Part shown: positions 46,602 to 54,669 of the stretch, piece by piece
Layout of the letters: each line of letters opens with the position of its first letter
Numbering within the stretch: position 1 is the stretch's first letter
Source of the DNA: Bacteroidota bacterium
GTDB lineage: Bacteria; Bacteroidota; Bacteroidia; B-17B0; Aurantibacillaceae
Assembly: GCA_030692515.1 (NCBI GenBank)
Contig: JAUXZS010000039.1
Location: 1-54,669 of the forward strand
Length of the DNA: 54,669 nt
Direction of reading: 5' to 3'
The notes under the pieces: model-generated
What the model saw: only the letters and a program-made list of their open reading frames with translations
Databases searched by the model: none
What the model was told of the DNA's origin: nothing
Made by a program: the position numbers and the translations under genes

Positions 46602-48695
46602 TTAATATTTAATACATGGCATTAATGCAATATTTCTTGGTCTTGCTGCGCTAATCATTCCTTGCGCTGTAGGACCAGAGTATACAACCCAATTTCCAAC
46701 TGGCGATGCAGCATTACCACGTCCCCAATAAGCATTAGGTATTGAACCTACAGTAGCAGTTGGCCAAGTGTCAGATAAGGCAGTAGCAGCATTGTCCATC
46801 GAAAAATCTGTGTCCTGAGCAGCTGCTCCCCCAGTGTCATCATGAATTAATGGCGACGGGCTTTGCCAAGTTCCAATAACGCGTCCTGGATCAGAGCCTT
46901 TACCATTATCATAACCTCTAATAAATTCCCCCCTTAGATCAGGTAAATTAAATGTTGTAGTTCCATTTCCAGGTCCATAAGTAATGCCTATTGCAGCAAA
47001 TAACTCGGCATACGTAGTTCTATTTACTGCAGCGCCATTGCATTCTAAATAACCATTCGGCGCTGTGATATTTGCAAAATATTGTACGGTGCCGGCAGGA
47101 TTATTTGCGCAGTCCCATTTAGTGCCATCCCAATAATAAAACCCCAAAAGATTAGTGTCATATACTTGTACGCCAGCCACTGGGGCAACAATAGCCTTTC
47201 TTTGTGCGCTTGTCATACGCGGCATTGCAAAGCCATTAGCGGTACTTACCACATCCAAATATGCTTGTGGAGCCGTTGTACCAACGCCAACAAAACCACC
47301 ATAAGGATTAATTGCTAAAACGCCTGTAGTAGCAGGGTTTTCTAAAGCGGCCGGTGCACTACCGGCTGGTGTGTAAAATTGAATAACGCCATTTGTATTT
47401 GCATCAAATGTAATATGTGAGTTAGAGTTATTATCGTAAATTCTTAAACTATTATCAGTATAAGGTTTTAGATTATCTGCAAAAATAATTGTGGCAGAGC
47501 GTCCAACCCCAAAGTTACTGGCAGCAAAAACATTATCAGCTACATAAGCATCGCCATTTAAAACATCAAATTTTGCACGTGGAGTGTTGGTACCAACTCC
47601 CACAAATCCATTTCCTTTGGCTGTAAGCACAGGGCTGCCTGCAATTCCCTGCACACCTGTTGATGCGTCAAAAATAGTATTGCTTGTAGCAGTTGCTGCA
47701 ATTTTAACCATTAAACCGTCGGCGGTTCCTACAGCACTTTGGTTATAGAACGAGCCGACATAACCACCATTATTAAGTCTCCAAAATAATGATCCGCCAC
47801 CGCCAGCACTACTATTCCCGCCTTGTCCATCAGAACCTATTGTGTTTACAAAAGCACCTTGCATATTATGAAATAAACCAGTGTTTTCAAATCTTGCCTG
47901 CTCAATATTGTTTGTTCTAAAAACTAAGGCTACGTTATCAGTGGTACCTAAAAAATTAGTAGCCGGAACGGTTCCTGCATTGCCTAATAAATTCCAAAAA
48001 GTACCATTGGTTGGAGTCCAACTTGTACCATTAAATTGTAAAATTTGTCCGTTTGTAGGTGTAACAGCCGCCACAGGTGTTGTTTGCAAACCAACTACAG
48101 TTAATGCAGGGTATGTTCCGCTCACATCATTAGTACCTGGAGGCAAAGGTGGCGTACACATTGATTGCCAAGCGGCTAAACCTGCATTATAAAAAAACAA
48201 ACAATTAATTGTAAGGTCGTAAACCAATAATCCATTTGCTGGTGTGGCAATAGCCGTGCGTTGAGCGGTTGTCATTCTTGGAATTAATAAACCACCTGTG
48301 GTAGAAACCATTTCTACCAATGCAGAGATGTTTGGAGCCGGTGTTCCAATTCCAAATCTACTAGCAGCTGTAAAACGAGCAATTTCAATATTATTAGTTC
48401 TAAAAATTAAATCGTTAGCATTTGTAGTTCCTAAAAAATTAGCGATACCAATATTTGCATTGCCGTTAATAAGCCAATCAGCTGCTGCCGGCGCAACCAA
48501 GCTGTCATAAATTCGGCCATTTGGCGCGGAAAATAAATGCCTTACAGTTGGACCGGCGTAAATTAAAGTATCCGATCGGATGGCACCACTAACATGCAAT
48601 TTTGATTGAGGGTTATTATTACCGATACCAACGTTTTGCGAATAAATACAATACGATGAGTTGATTAAAATTATTATGAGCGCTAGTTTTTTCAT
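46602..48695 (-). CDS. Secreted phage-tail-collar domain protein
   Basis: The 697-residue protein has a signal peptide (LIIILINSSYCIYSQ) followed by GIGNNNPQSKLHVSGAIRSD, the common start of Bacteroidota tail-fibre-like proteins. There are internal repeats: NFLGTT...RTNNIE twice, and the PRMT-x-AQR...VYD-x-N...F block at about 132-180 and 490-530. The end (about 532-697) is a tail-collar domain (GTVQYFANITAPNGYLECNG, FNLPDLRGEFIRGYDNG, RPRNIALMPCIKY). It has no T9SS sorting domain, unlike its operon partners. No other phage gene is near, so a domesticated adhesin or fibre is more likely than prophage. Confidence 0.85.
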   Translation of the reverse strand: MKKLALIIILINSSYCIYSQNVGIGNNNPQSKLHVSGAIRSDTLIYAGPTVRHLFSAPNGRIYDSLVAPAAADWLINGNANIGIANFLGTTNANDLIFRTNNIEIARFTAASRFGIGTPAPNISALVEMVSTTGGLLIPRMTTAQRTAIATPANGLLVYDLTINCLFFYNAGLAAWQSMCTPPLPPGTNDVSGTYPALTVVGLQTTPVAAVTPTNGQILQFNGTSWTPTNGTFWNLLGNAGTVPATNFLGTTDNVALVFRTNNIEQARFENTGLFHNMQGAFVNTIGSDGQGGNSSAGGGGSLFWRLNNGGYVGSFYNQSAVGTADGLMVKIAATATSNTIFDASTGVQGIAGSPVLTAKGNGFVGVGTNTPRAKFDVLNGDAYVADNVFAASNFGVGRSATIIFADNLKPYTDNSLRIYDNNSNSHITFDANTNGVIQFYTPAGSAPAALENPATTGVLAINPYGGFVGVGTTAPQAYLDVVSTANGFAMPRMTSAQRKAIVAPVAGVQVYDTNLLGFYYWDGTKWDCANNPAGTVQYFANITAPNGYLECNGAAVNRTTYAELFAAIGITYGPGNGTTTFNLPDLRGEFIRGYDNGKGSDPGRVIGTWQSPSPLIHDDTGGAAAQDTDFSMDNAATALSDTWPTATVGSIPNAYWGRGNAASPVGNWVVYSGPTAQGMISAARPRNIALMPCIKY

Positions 48696-48700
48696 CTTTT

Positions 48701-49975
48701 TTAATTAGTAATAATTATTTTCTTGAGAACTTTTTCGTTGCCATTTGTAATTTCAATAAAGTAAATTCCTTGGCTACGATTTCTTAAATCAATATTAATT
48801 AAATTGTTTTTTACATTTTCTAATTTGTCTGTTGAAATTAATTGTCCAAGGGGATTAAAAATATTTACCATAACATTCTCTTGTTTGGTTAAAGTAAAAA
48901 TTAAACTAAATTCTCCATTACTTGGATTTGGCATAACCGTTATGTTCGAATTAAAGTCTGTAGTGTTTTCATGTACACCTGCTACAGGCCTACAACTAAT
49001 AATTGGTAAAATTGCTAATTGAATTTTATGATTTTTGTTATAACGAATAGTTTTCCAATTGTTACTATACTGTAAAACCCAACTACTTGAATCGTTACTT
49101 AAATTTGTTTTTGTATTACTGAAAATTTTTATAGAATCAACTGCCGAAGAAAAAGGTGTTTGTACCGAAGCAAAAAATCCTGTTGCAGGTATTATTGTTG
49201 GTGTAGAAAAAATAAATTTAAATGGAATTATTTTTGTTGTTGCAAAAGTATAAGTTGGACTTCCACAATAGGTAACAGTTGTTGTTTTATTTGTGCTAGC
49301 TGCAATTTTACCTAAACTATCTCCTTTTATAGAAATTATTGAGTTAGGACCATAACCAACAGTACCGCCATAAATCTTACAATAAATTTGAGTTGCTTGA
49401 GTTGCTCCAGTTGCCTTTGTTCCTAAACTGTCAAACAAAACAATTACACTATTAACTTGTGGTAAAGGAGTGTTACTATAACTAGATGCTGGAAAATATT
49501 GTGCAAACTCTTTATCTTTATAACAATTGGTACCAGTTAAAAAACCAGAAAAGCCAGATTGACAACCTAAAGTTAAACTGCTGTTAGATGCGGCATAGGT
49601 TGTTAGAGTATCAATATTTTTAATCATCCTAATTGTATCTAAACAGGCAGGACAAGTTTTCACACCATTTATTGCCATTGTAAAAGACGATGATCCAACG
49701 GTATTTGTGGCTACTAAAGTTATTGTGTAATTACCAGTGTTACCAAATGTAATAGTTGGACTTGCGGCAGATGAACTTGGTAGAATAGTATTTGTTGTTG
49801 GAAAAATTGACCAATTAAAAGTTAAAGTTGGCGTACCTGTTGAAGTATTTGTAGGAAAAAAATCTTGGTTTAAACAAGGTGTAGTACTTAAACTAAAACT
49901 GGCAACTGGTGCTTGTGCAATTGTGGTTAATGAAGCAGATAATGTTAAGCAAAATAAAAGTATTTTTTTTTTCAT
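48701..49975 (-). CDS. Protease-less paralogue of the M43 gene (T9SS)
   Basis: The 424-residue protein has a signal peptide (LTLSASLTTIAQAPVASFSL), then directly a PKD-like domain (about 22-110). The ~220-residue CLDTIRMIKNIDTLTTY module and a type A sorting domain (VMPNPSNGEFSLIFTLTKQE, GIYFIEITNGNEKVLKKI) follow. From residue ~112 it aligns end to end with residues ~446-761 of the M43 protease at 40290-42575, at roughly 70% identity by eye. It therefore looks like that protein with the peptidase domain missing. It is the first gene of the operon, 5 nt before the tail-collar gene. Confidence 0.88.
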   Translation of the reverse strand: MKKKILLFCLTLSASLTTIAQAPVASFSLSTTPCLNQDFFPTNTSTGTPTLTFNWSIFPTTNTILPSSSAASPTITFGNTGNYTITLVATNTVGSSSFTMAINGVKTCPACLDTIRMIKNIDTLTTYAASNSSLTLGCQSGFSGFLTGTNCYKDKEFAQYFPASSYSNTPLPQVNSVIVLFDSLGTKATGATQATQIYCKIYGGTVGYGPNSIISIKGDSLGKIAASTNKTTTVTYCGSPTYTFATTKIIPFKFIFSTPTIIPATGFFASVQTPFSSAVDSIKIFSNTKTNLSNDSSSWVLQYSNNWKTIRYNKNHKIQLAILPIISCRPVAGVHENTTDFNSNITVMPNPSNGEFSLIFTLTKQENVMVNIFNPLGQLISTDKLENVKNNLINIDLRNRSQGIYFIEITNGNEKVLKKIIITN

Positions 49976-49995
49976 GTAAATTTTTAATAATTATT

Positions 49996-50003
49996 TAAAG
50001 ATA
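49996..50003 (-). promoter_or_regulatory. Possible -7 box of secreted-protein operon
   Basis: TATCTTTA on the minus strand is one mismatch from TAnnTTTG and lies about 20 nt upstream of the ATG at 49975. A TTG is 22 nt further upstream. The position fits the first gene of the four-gene operon. Confidence 0.35.
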
Positions 50004-50022
50004 TGAAAATCTAACTAATAAA

Positions 50023-52449
50023 TTACAACTTATTTAATCTGGCAAATTTTAAAAGCAAATTTTTTGTTCCCTGATTTTCAAATTGTATGGTTGCTTTGGT
50101 TTCGGGCCAAACACCTTCTAATAATACAACTTGCCCTTTACCGAATTTTTCGTGAGTAACAATATCTCCTTGCTGTAATGATTTGTTGATCGTTAAATCT
50201 ACCGGAGTAGAGGAGGAAGTCATAAATTTAGAGTTTAAACTTATTAGCTTTTTAGCGGGAGGATTAAAATTTAAAGTTGAATTGCTAGAGGAAGTACTTA
50301 GGTTTTTATTTTTTGAATTAAAACCAATTTCTTTTTTTGCACCATCACTATAATCTTCTCTAAATTTATCAAAAGTAGTATCGTTAAATGGATTGATATT
50401 TTGCTCTTCAGGAAAATCTAAATATTTACTATCTATTTCATCTATAAAACGACTAGGTTCGCAATATAAAATATTTCCATAACGATACCGCATGGTTGCA
50501 AAACTAAGCGTAGCTTGTCTTTCTGCGCGCGTTATGGCAACATAAAATAATCTGCGTTCTTCTTCTAGATCAGTTCTGCTATTTAAAGAAAGTTGAGACG
50601 GAAATAAATTTTCTTCTAGTCCAACAACAAAAACATATTTAAACTCTAAGCCTTTTGACGCATGAATTGTCATTAAACTTACCTTGTCTTTGTTTTCATC
50701 ATCTTTGTCTTTATCAACGTCTGTGAGCAAAGTAATTTCTTGCATGAACTCATCTAATGTTTTTAATTTATTGTCTGTTTCTTCAGCAAATAAATTAGTT
50801 TCGTCTTTTGCAAGAGAGGCTTTAATAACATCATTTATTTCATCTTCTTGTGGTGTTCTAGGTTGTTCAACAAAATCTTTTATGCCGTTTAATAATTCTT
50901 GAATGTTTTCATATCTACTAACACCTTCGGGTGTTTTATCAGTATATAGCTCTTTTACTATTCCGCTACCTACCGCAATTTGATTAGCTAATTCAAAAGC
51001 ATCTTTATATGGTAATAATAAACTATAAGATTTTATTTGAGTTACAAAATCAGCTATTTTGGAAGAAATTCCTGCATTAATTCCTAAATTAAAGTCTTTC
51101 AAATTACAAATCACAGTCCACATACTAATATCATGCTCTGCCGCGGCAACATTAATTTTATCAATGGTTGTTTGTCCAATACCTCTGGCAGGATAATTAA
51201 TAATTCGTTTTAAACTTTCATCATCGTTATTGTTTATTGTAAGTCTACAATACGACAAAACATCTTTTACCTCTTTACGTTGGTAGAAACTAACACCACC
51301 AAAAATTCTATAGGGGATGTTTAATCTTCGTAACGCTTCTTCAAATGCTCTGGATTGTGCGTTAGTACGGTATAAGATTGCAAAATCGCTATTCATAGCT
51401 CGTTCCTGCATACGAATTTCAGCCAAACTAGAAGCTATTTTTTGCCCTTCTTCATTATCGGTACTTGCCTTTATTATTTTTATTTTATTTCCGTCATCGT
51501 TATCAGTAAATACAACTTTTTTGAATTGGTCTTTGTTGTTTGCAATGATATGATTGGCTGCTCCAACAATTGTTTTTGTACTACGATAATTTTGTTCGAG
51601 TTTAAATGTTTTTAAATCTGGATAATCTTTTTCGAAATTTAAAATGTTTTGAATGTTAGCACCTCTAAAAGAATAAATACTTTGAGCATCATCACCCACC
51701 ACACTAATGTTTTGAAACCTTGCGGCTAGTTGTTTAATGATAACATATTGAGAGAAATTTGTATCCTGATACTCATCTACTAAAATGTATCTAAATTTAT
51801 TTTGATATTTTAAAAGTACATCTGGAAAATCTCTTAATAAAACATTTGTTTGATAGAGTAGGTCGTCAAAATCCATTGCGCCAGCTTTGAAATTTCTTTT
51901 TTGATAATTTAAATAAATTTGGCCCAACATAGGTTTTCTGCTACTTTGATCTTCTGCTTGTGTTATAGGGTTGTTTATATAAGCGCCTGCAGAAATCAAC
52001 TTGTTTTTTGCATCGCTAATTCTATTTAAAACCATAGATGGTTTATAAATTTTATCGTCTAAATTAAGTTGTTTTAAAATTTCTTTAATTACACTTTTAC
52101 TATCATCTGTGTCGTAAATTGTAAAGTTGTTTGGGTAGCCTAATTTTTCTCCTTCAATTCGTAATATTTTTGCGAAAATGCTATGAAACGTTCCCATCCA
52201 AAGATTTTTGGCTTCTTTATCACCAACAATTTTGGCAATACGCGCTTTCATTTCTCTAGCGGCTTTATTTGTAAAAGTAAGGGCTAAAATATTAAATGCG
52301 TCAACTCCTTTCTCCATTATATGTGCAATTCTATAAGTAAGAACTCTTGTTTTTCCTGAGCCTGCTCCTGCAATTATCATAACGGGCCCTTCGGTAGAAA
52401 TTGTTGCAGCACGTTGCGCTGGATTGAGTTCGTCTAGGAAGTGATTCAT
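50023..52449 (-). CDS. UvrD/PcrA-type SF1 DNA helicase
   Basis: The 808-residue protein is a 3'-5' superfamily 1A helicase for DNA repair and replication restart. Walker A is AGAGSGKT with K33. Motif Ia LALTFTNKAAREMK, motif II VDEYQDTN, motif III VVGDDAQSIYSFRGA, motif IV LEQNYRSTK, motif V VSLMTIHASKGLEFKYVFVV and motif VI EERRLFYVAITRAER are all intact. The C-terminal HEKFGKGQVVLLEG is the PcrA/UvrD RNA-polymerase-binding Tudor-like domain. It is the only cytoplasmic DNA-repair gene among secreted proteins and is 47 nt upstream of the next gene. Confidence 0.95.
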   Translation of the reverse strand: MNHFLDELNPAQRAATISTEGPVMIIAGAGSGKTRVLTYRIAHIMEKGVDAFNILALTFTNKAAREMKARIAKIVGDKEAKNLWMGTFHSIFAKILRIEGEKLGYPNNFTIYDTDDSKSVIKEILKQLNLDDKIYKPSMVLNRISDAKNKLISAGAYINNPITQAEDQSSRKPMLGQIYLNYQKRNFKAGAMDFDDLLYQTNVLLRDFPDVLLKYQNKFRYILVDEYQDTNFSQYVIIKQLAARFQNISVVGDDAQSIYSFRGANIQNILNFEKDYPDLKTFKLEQNYRSTKTIVGAANHIIANNKDQFKKVVFTDNDDGNKIKIIKASTDNEEGQKIASSLAEIRMQERAMNSDFAILYRTNAQSRAFEEALRRLNIPYRIFGGVSFYQRKEVKDVLSYCRLTINNNDDESLKRIINYPARGIGQTTIDKINVAAAEHDISMWTVICNLKDFNLGINAGISSKIADFVTQIKSYSLLLPYKDAFELANQIAVGSGIVKELYTDKTPEGVSRYENIQELLNGIKDFVEQPRTPQEDEINDVIKASLAKDETNLFAEETDNKLKTLDEFMQEITLLTDVDKDKDDENKDKVSLMTIHASKGLEFKYVFVVGLEENLFPSQLSLNSRTDLEEERRLFYVAITRAERQATLSFATMRYRYGNILYCEPSRFIDEIDSKYLDFPEEQNINPFNDTTFDKFREDYSDGAKKEIGFNSKNKNLSTSSSNSTLNFNPPAKKLISLNSKFMTSSSTPVDLTINKSLQQGDIVTHEKFGKGQVVLLEGVWPETKATIQFENQGTKNLLLKFARLNKL

Positions 52450-52515
52450 GCTACAAAATTGATAAACTTTTTGAGTAGTTTATACTTTGATTTTTAGAAG
52501 ATTTAAACATAATTT

Positions 52516-52530
52516 GTTTACTCAGTAAAC
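52516..52530. promoter_or_regulatory. Palindrome in divergent intergenic region
   Basis: GTTTACT-C-AGTAAAC is a perfect 7-bp inverted repeat around one base. It lies between the divergent helicase and Ig-repeat genes, 66 nt upstream of the helicase ATG and 90 nt upstream of the other. It could be an operator or chance in AT-rich DNA. Confidence 0.3.
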
Positions 52531-52620
52531 TAGGGTCTTTAATAAATAAACTAGTAGGTTTATATTTTATATTTAACAAGGCTTTATATTTTATTTATAT
52601 TTATAGAAACTTTTGTACAA

Positions 52621-54669
52621 ATGAAAAAATCCTTTTTATATTTATTCTGCTTGATTCTTCTTAGCTTTATTAGTTTTAGTCAACCTCCAAGTTGCCCCAA
52701 CAACTCTATCTATATTCATAACGGAAGCTCTGTATCACAACAAGCTGTAAGCCCTCCAGGAGGGCCTGCCAGTGTAATTCTTACGGGTTTACCTGGAGGT
52801 GCATCAGGCTTAGCGGTTGGACCACCTTTTGCGTTTCCTGCACCTAATCCTACTTGGTGGGTAACATCAGGAGGAACTTATTGGTATTATAATAATGGAG
52901 GAACTTGGACAAATACAGGACATACTGCTGGTGGAGTTAATATTGGCGGCGGCGGGGGTTTCTTATTTAATATTGTAGGTGGTTCAGGTCAAATTTGGCG
53001 CTATAACGGAACAGGTAATGCTGTTTTAATACTTACAATAGCAACCTTTGGTGGTGGCGGACCATATGATCTTGTTGTAGATGCTGCCGGTAATTTTTAC
53101 GTTTTAAAATTAAATGGCCCCCAAAACTTAACGGTTTACAATTCTAACGGTGTTCAACTTTGCAGTTATAACTTAGCTAATGCGCCTATTTCTTCAGCGG
53201 GCGGTGGTTTTGCTATTGTAAACAACACAGTTTATTACTCAAGTAGTAGTTCTCAAGCAGGTAATATTATACCTGGAAATAGTACTATTACATTTACTCC
53301 TCAAGCTCTAGCTGGGGGAGGCGACTGGGCTAATTGCACCTTACCGGTTCCTACTAGTACTATTTTAGCCCCTCAAGGTGGGACATTAACTTGTACACTT
53401 CCATCTATACAATTGGTTGCTCAAATTAGTCCTAATGGCGCAGTTGGTATGGCAAGTGTAGCACCTTCATCAACATTAAATGTATGTACTTACACTTGGT
53501 CGGGTCCTGGAATTATTGCTGGTCAATTTACACCCACAATTACGGTTAATCAACCTGGTGTTTATTCGTATACAACATGTACAGGAAGTTGTCCTTCTTA
53601 TTCTTTAAATAATTCTTATACTGTTGTTGGTCAACCTTCGGTACTCAACCCAACAATTACTGCTCCAACTTGTATGTCTGGTAATGCAATTTTATCTGTT
53701 TTACCTAATACAGCAACAAATACAATTTTATGGAGCGGACCTGGAATTACATCAGGGCAAGGAACCGCAACAATTAATATAAATTCTCCTGGATTATACT
53801 CTGTTAGTATTAGCAGCCCAAGTAGTGCTTGTGCAGGTAGTGCTACTGTAAATGTAAACGCTAGCCCAACATTAGCTATCGCATACACTAGTCCAACAAT
53901 GTGTGCTCAAAATTATAATAATTCATTAAACTCAATAACACTCACTCCGTCTGGAGCAAGTAATTATACATTGTTAATGACATCAAACTACACAACTGCA
54001 ACACCAAATGGCCCAACTATGGTATTAATGCCTGTTCCGCCTTTTGCAAATGCTACCGCAGTAGCTTCCAATACATTAATTGGCTCTAACGGTGTTTGCT
54101 CTGCAACAATAACATCCGTATTTTCAATAATACCCAACCCAACTATCACTGTAACAAGTGCAAGTGTATGTGCAGGATTAGGAACAAACTTAGTAGCAAG
54201 TGGCGCAACAGATTACAATTGGTCGCCGTCGTTAGGTTTAAATACAACTAACGGAGCAACAGTAATTGCAAATCCAAACACAACCAGTGTATACAGTGTA
54301 ATAGGGACTAGTTTAGGATGTAATAGTACAACAGAAACATCTACGTTATTAGTAGTGCCCAACCCTACAATAAGTGTAACGCCATTAACTAATACAATAT
54401 GTGTTGGTGGAAACATAAATATAACAGCAGCTGGAGCAAGTACTTATGATTGGGCTCCCAATACAGGTTTAAATACAACAACCGGTGCGGTTGTAAATGC
54501 AAGTCCAAACTCAACTACAGATTATACAGTTGTTGGATCACAAAACTCATGTACAGCGCAAGCAGTCTATCAGGTATCGGTAATTATAGTACCCAATTTA
54601 TTAACTTCAGTATCAAAAGATATTATTTGTAGAGGAGGCACTTCCAACTTTAATGTTAATGGAGCAAGT
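52621..54669 (+). CDS. Large secreted Ig-repeat protein (3' end outside)
   Basis: An open frame of 683 codons runs from ATG 52621 to the window edge with no stop. The protein begins with a signal peptide (MKKSFLYLFCLILLSFISFS). A glycine-rich N-terminal region with beta-propeller-like strands follows (about 110-230; YDLVVDAAGNFYVLKLNG). After that come Ig-like repeats of about 80 residues, each with a cysteine-rich start and NxSxxxYxV end. The last two complete repeats (CAGLGTNLVASGATDYNWSP; CVGGNINITAAGASTYDWAP) are clear paralogues. A T9SS or CHU_C domain is expected beyond the edge but not seen. It is probably a surface adhesin. Confidence 0.85.
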   Translation, partial: MKKSFLYLFCLILLSFISFSQPPSCPNNSIYIHNGSSVSQQAVSPPGGPASVILTGLPGGASGLAVGPPFAFPAPNPTWWVTSGGTYWYYNNGGTWTNTGHTAGGVNIGGGGGFLFNIVGGSGQIWRYNGTGNAVLILTIATFGGGGPYDLVVDAAGNFYVLKLNGPQNLTVYNSNGVQLCSYNLANAPISSAGGGFAIVNNTVYYSSSSSQAGNIIPGNSTITFTPQALAGGGDWANCTLPVPTSTILAPQGGTLTCTLPSIQLVAQISPNGAVGMASVAPSSTLNVCTYTWSGPGIIAGQFTPTITVNQPGVYSYTTCTGSCPSYSLNNSYTVVGQPSVLNPTITAPTCMSGNAILSVLPNTATNTILWSGPGITSGQGTATININSPGLYSVSISSPSSACAGSATVNVNASPTLAIAYTSPTMCAQNYNNSLNSITLTPSGASNYTLLMTSNYTTATPNGPTMVLMPVPPFANATAVASNTLIGSNGVCSATITSVFSIIPNPTITVTSASVCAGLGTNLVASGATDYNWSPSLGLNTTNGATVIANPNTTSVYSVIGTSLGCNSTTETSTLLVVPNPTISVTPLTNTICVGGNINITAAGASTYDWAPNTGLNTTTGAVVNASPNSTTDYTVVGSQNSCTAQAVYQVSVIIVPNLLTSVSKDIICRGGTSNFNVNGAS

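Noticed and set aside
46602-48695. Prophage remnant
   Set aside because: Only the tail-collar domain is phage-like; the signal peptide and flanking T9SS genes argue against a prophage.
52621-54669. Tandem DNA repeat or CRISPR-like array
   Set aside because: The periodicity is of ~240 nt coding Ig repeats with diverged DNA, in one open frame; no short identical repeats with spacers are present.

Overview
The window is AT-rich and almost certainly comes from the chromosome of a free-living Bacteroidota bacterium, broadly Flavobacteriia/Sphingobacteriia-like. The evidence is many secreted proteins with type IX secretion (T9SS) C-terminal sorting domains, one gliding-motility-associated C-terminal (CHU_C) protein, promoters of the Bacteroidota TTG-N19-TAnnTTTG type, A-rich leaders with few Shine-Dalgarno sequences, and a ribosomal protein cluster in the Bacteroidota arrangement (rpsL-rpsG-fusA running straight into rpsJ with no tuf, and secY directly followed by infA). 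Genus or family cannot be fixed from the sequence. No tRNA, rRNA, CRISPR array, transposase or prophage module was seen.

Region 1 (1-7.5 kb, minus strand): a palindromic intergenic element; a T9SS-sorted protein whose sorting domain carries two in-frame hairpin insertions; a two-component pair (beta-propeller sensor kinase and LuxR-type regulator) with a strong promoter; then a tightly coupled operon of the tRNA hydroxylase MiaE, a family 9 glycosyltransferase with a TTG start, and a stand-alone copy of the accessory N-terminal domain normally fused to RluA-type pseudouridine synthases. Region 2 (7.5-16.2 kb, plus strand): an RsmI-type methyltransferase, a PgpH-like HD phosphohydrolase, and an envelope polysaccharide block (outer-membrane export lipoprotein, Wzz/BY-kinase, RfbC epimerase, WecA/MraY-like transferase, lytic transglycosylase) whose genes abut or overlap.

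Region 3 (16.4-33.9 kb, plus strand): the complete fused str-S10-spc-alpha cluster, from rpsL to rplQ, including the short genes rpmD and rpmJ. A strong promoter precedes rpsL and a near-copy of it lies before rpsH. A hairpin-bearing leader precedes rpsD, and a terminator follows rplQ. These genes supply ribosome assembly, translocation (EF-G), initiation (IF1), the Sec channel (SecY) and the RNA polymerase alpha subunit.

Region 4 (34-54.7 kb): mostly secreted surface proteins: a kelch-repeat protein, an Omp28/thioredoxin-like protein, an M43 metalloprotease, Ig/PKD-repeat proteins, a CHU_C protein, a secreted phage-tail-collar protein and a protease-less paralogue of the M43 gene. A lipoprotein-like orphan, an MBL-fold hydrolase and a UvrD/PcrA helicase are interspersed. 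Four of the minus-strand genes (49975 down to 42776) look like one operon. Bidirectional hairpin terminators separate convergent units. A 550-bp gene-free stretch (39740-40289) is packed with mutually exclusive inverted repeats. The window ends inside a large secreted Ig-repeat gene.
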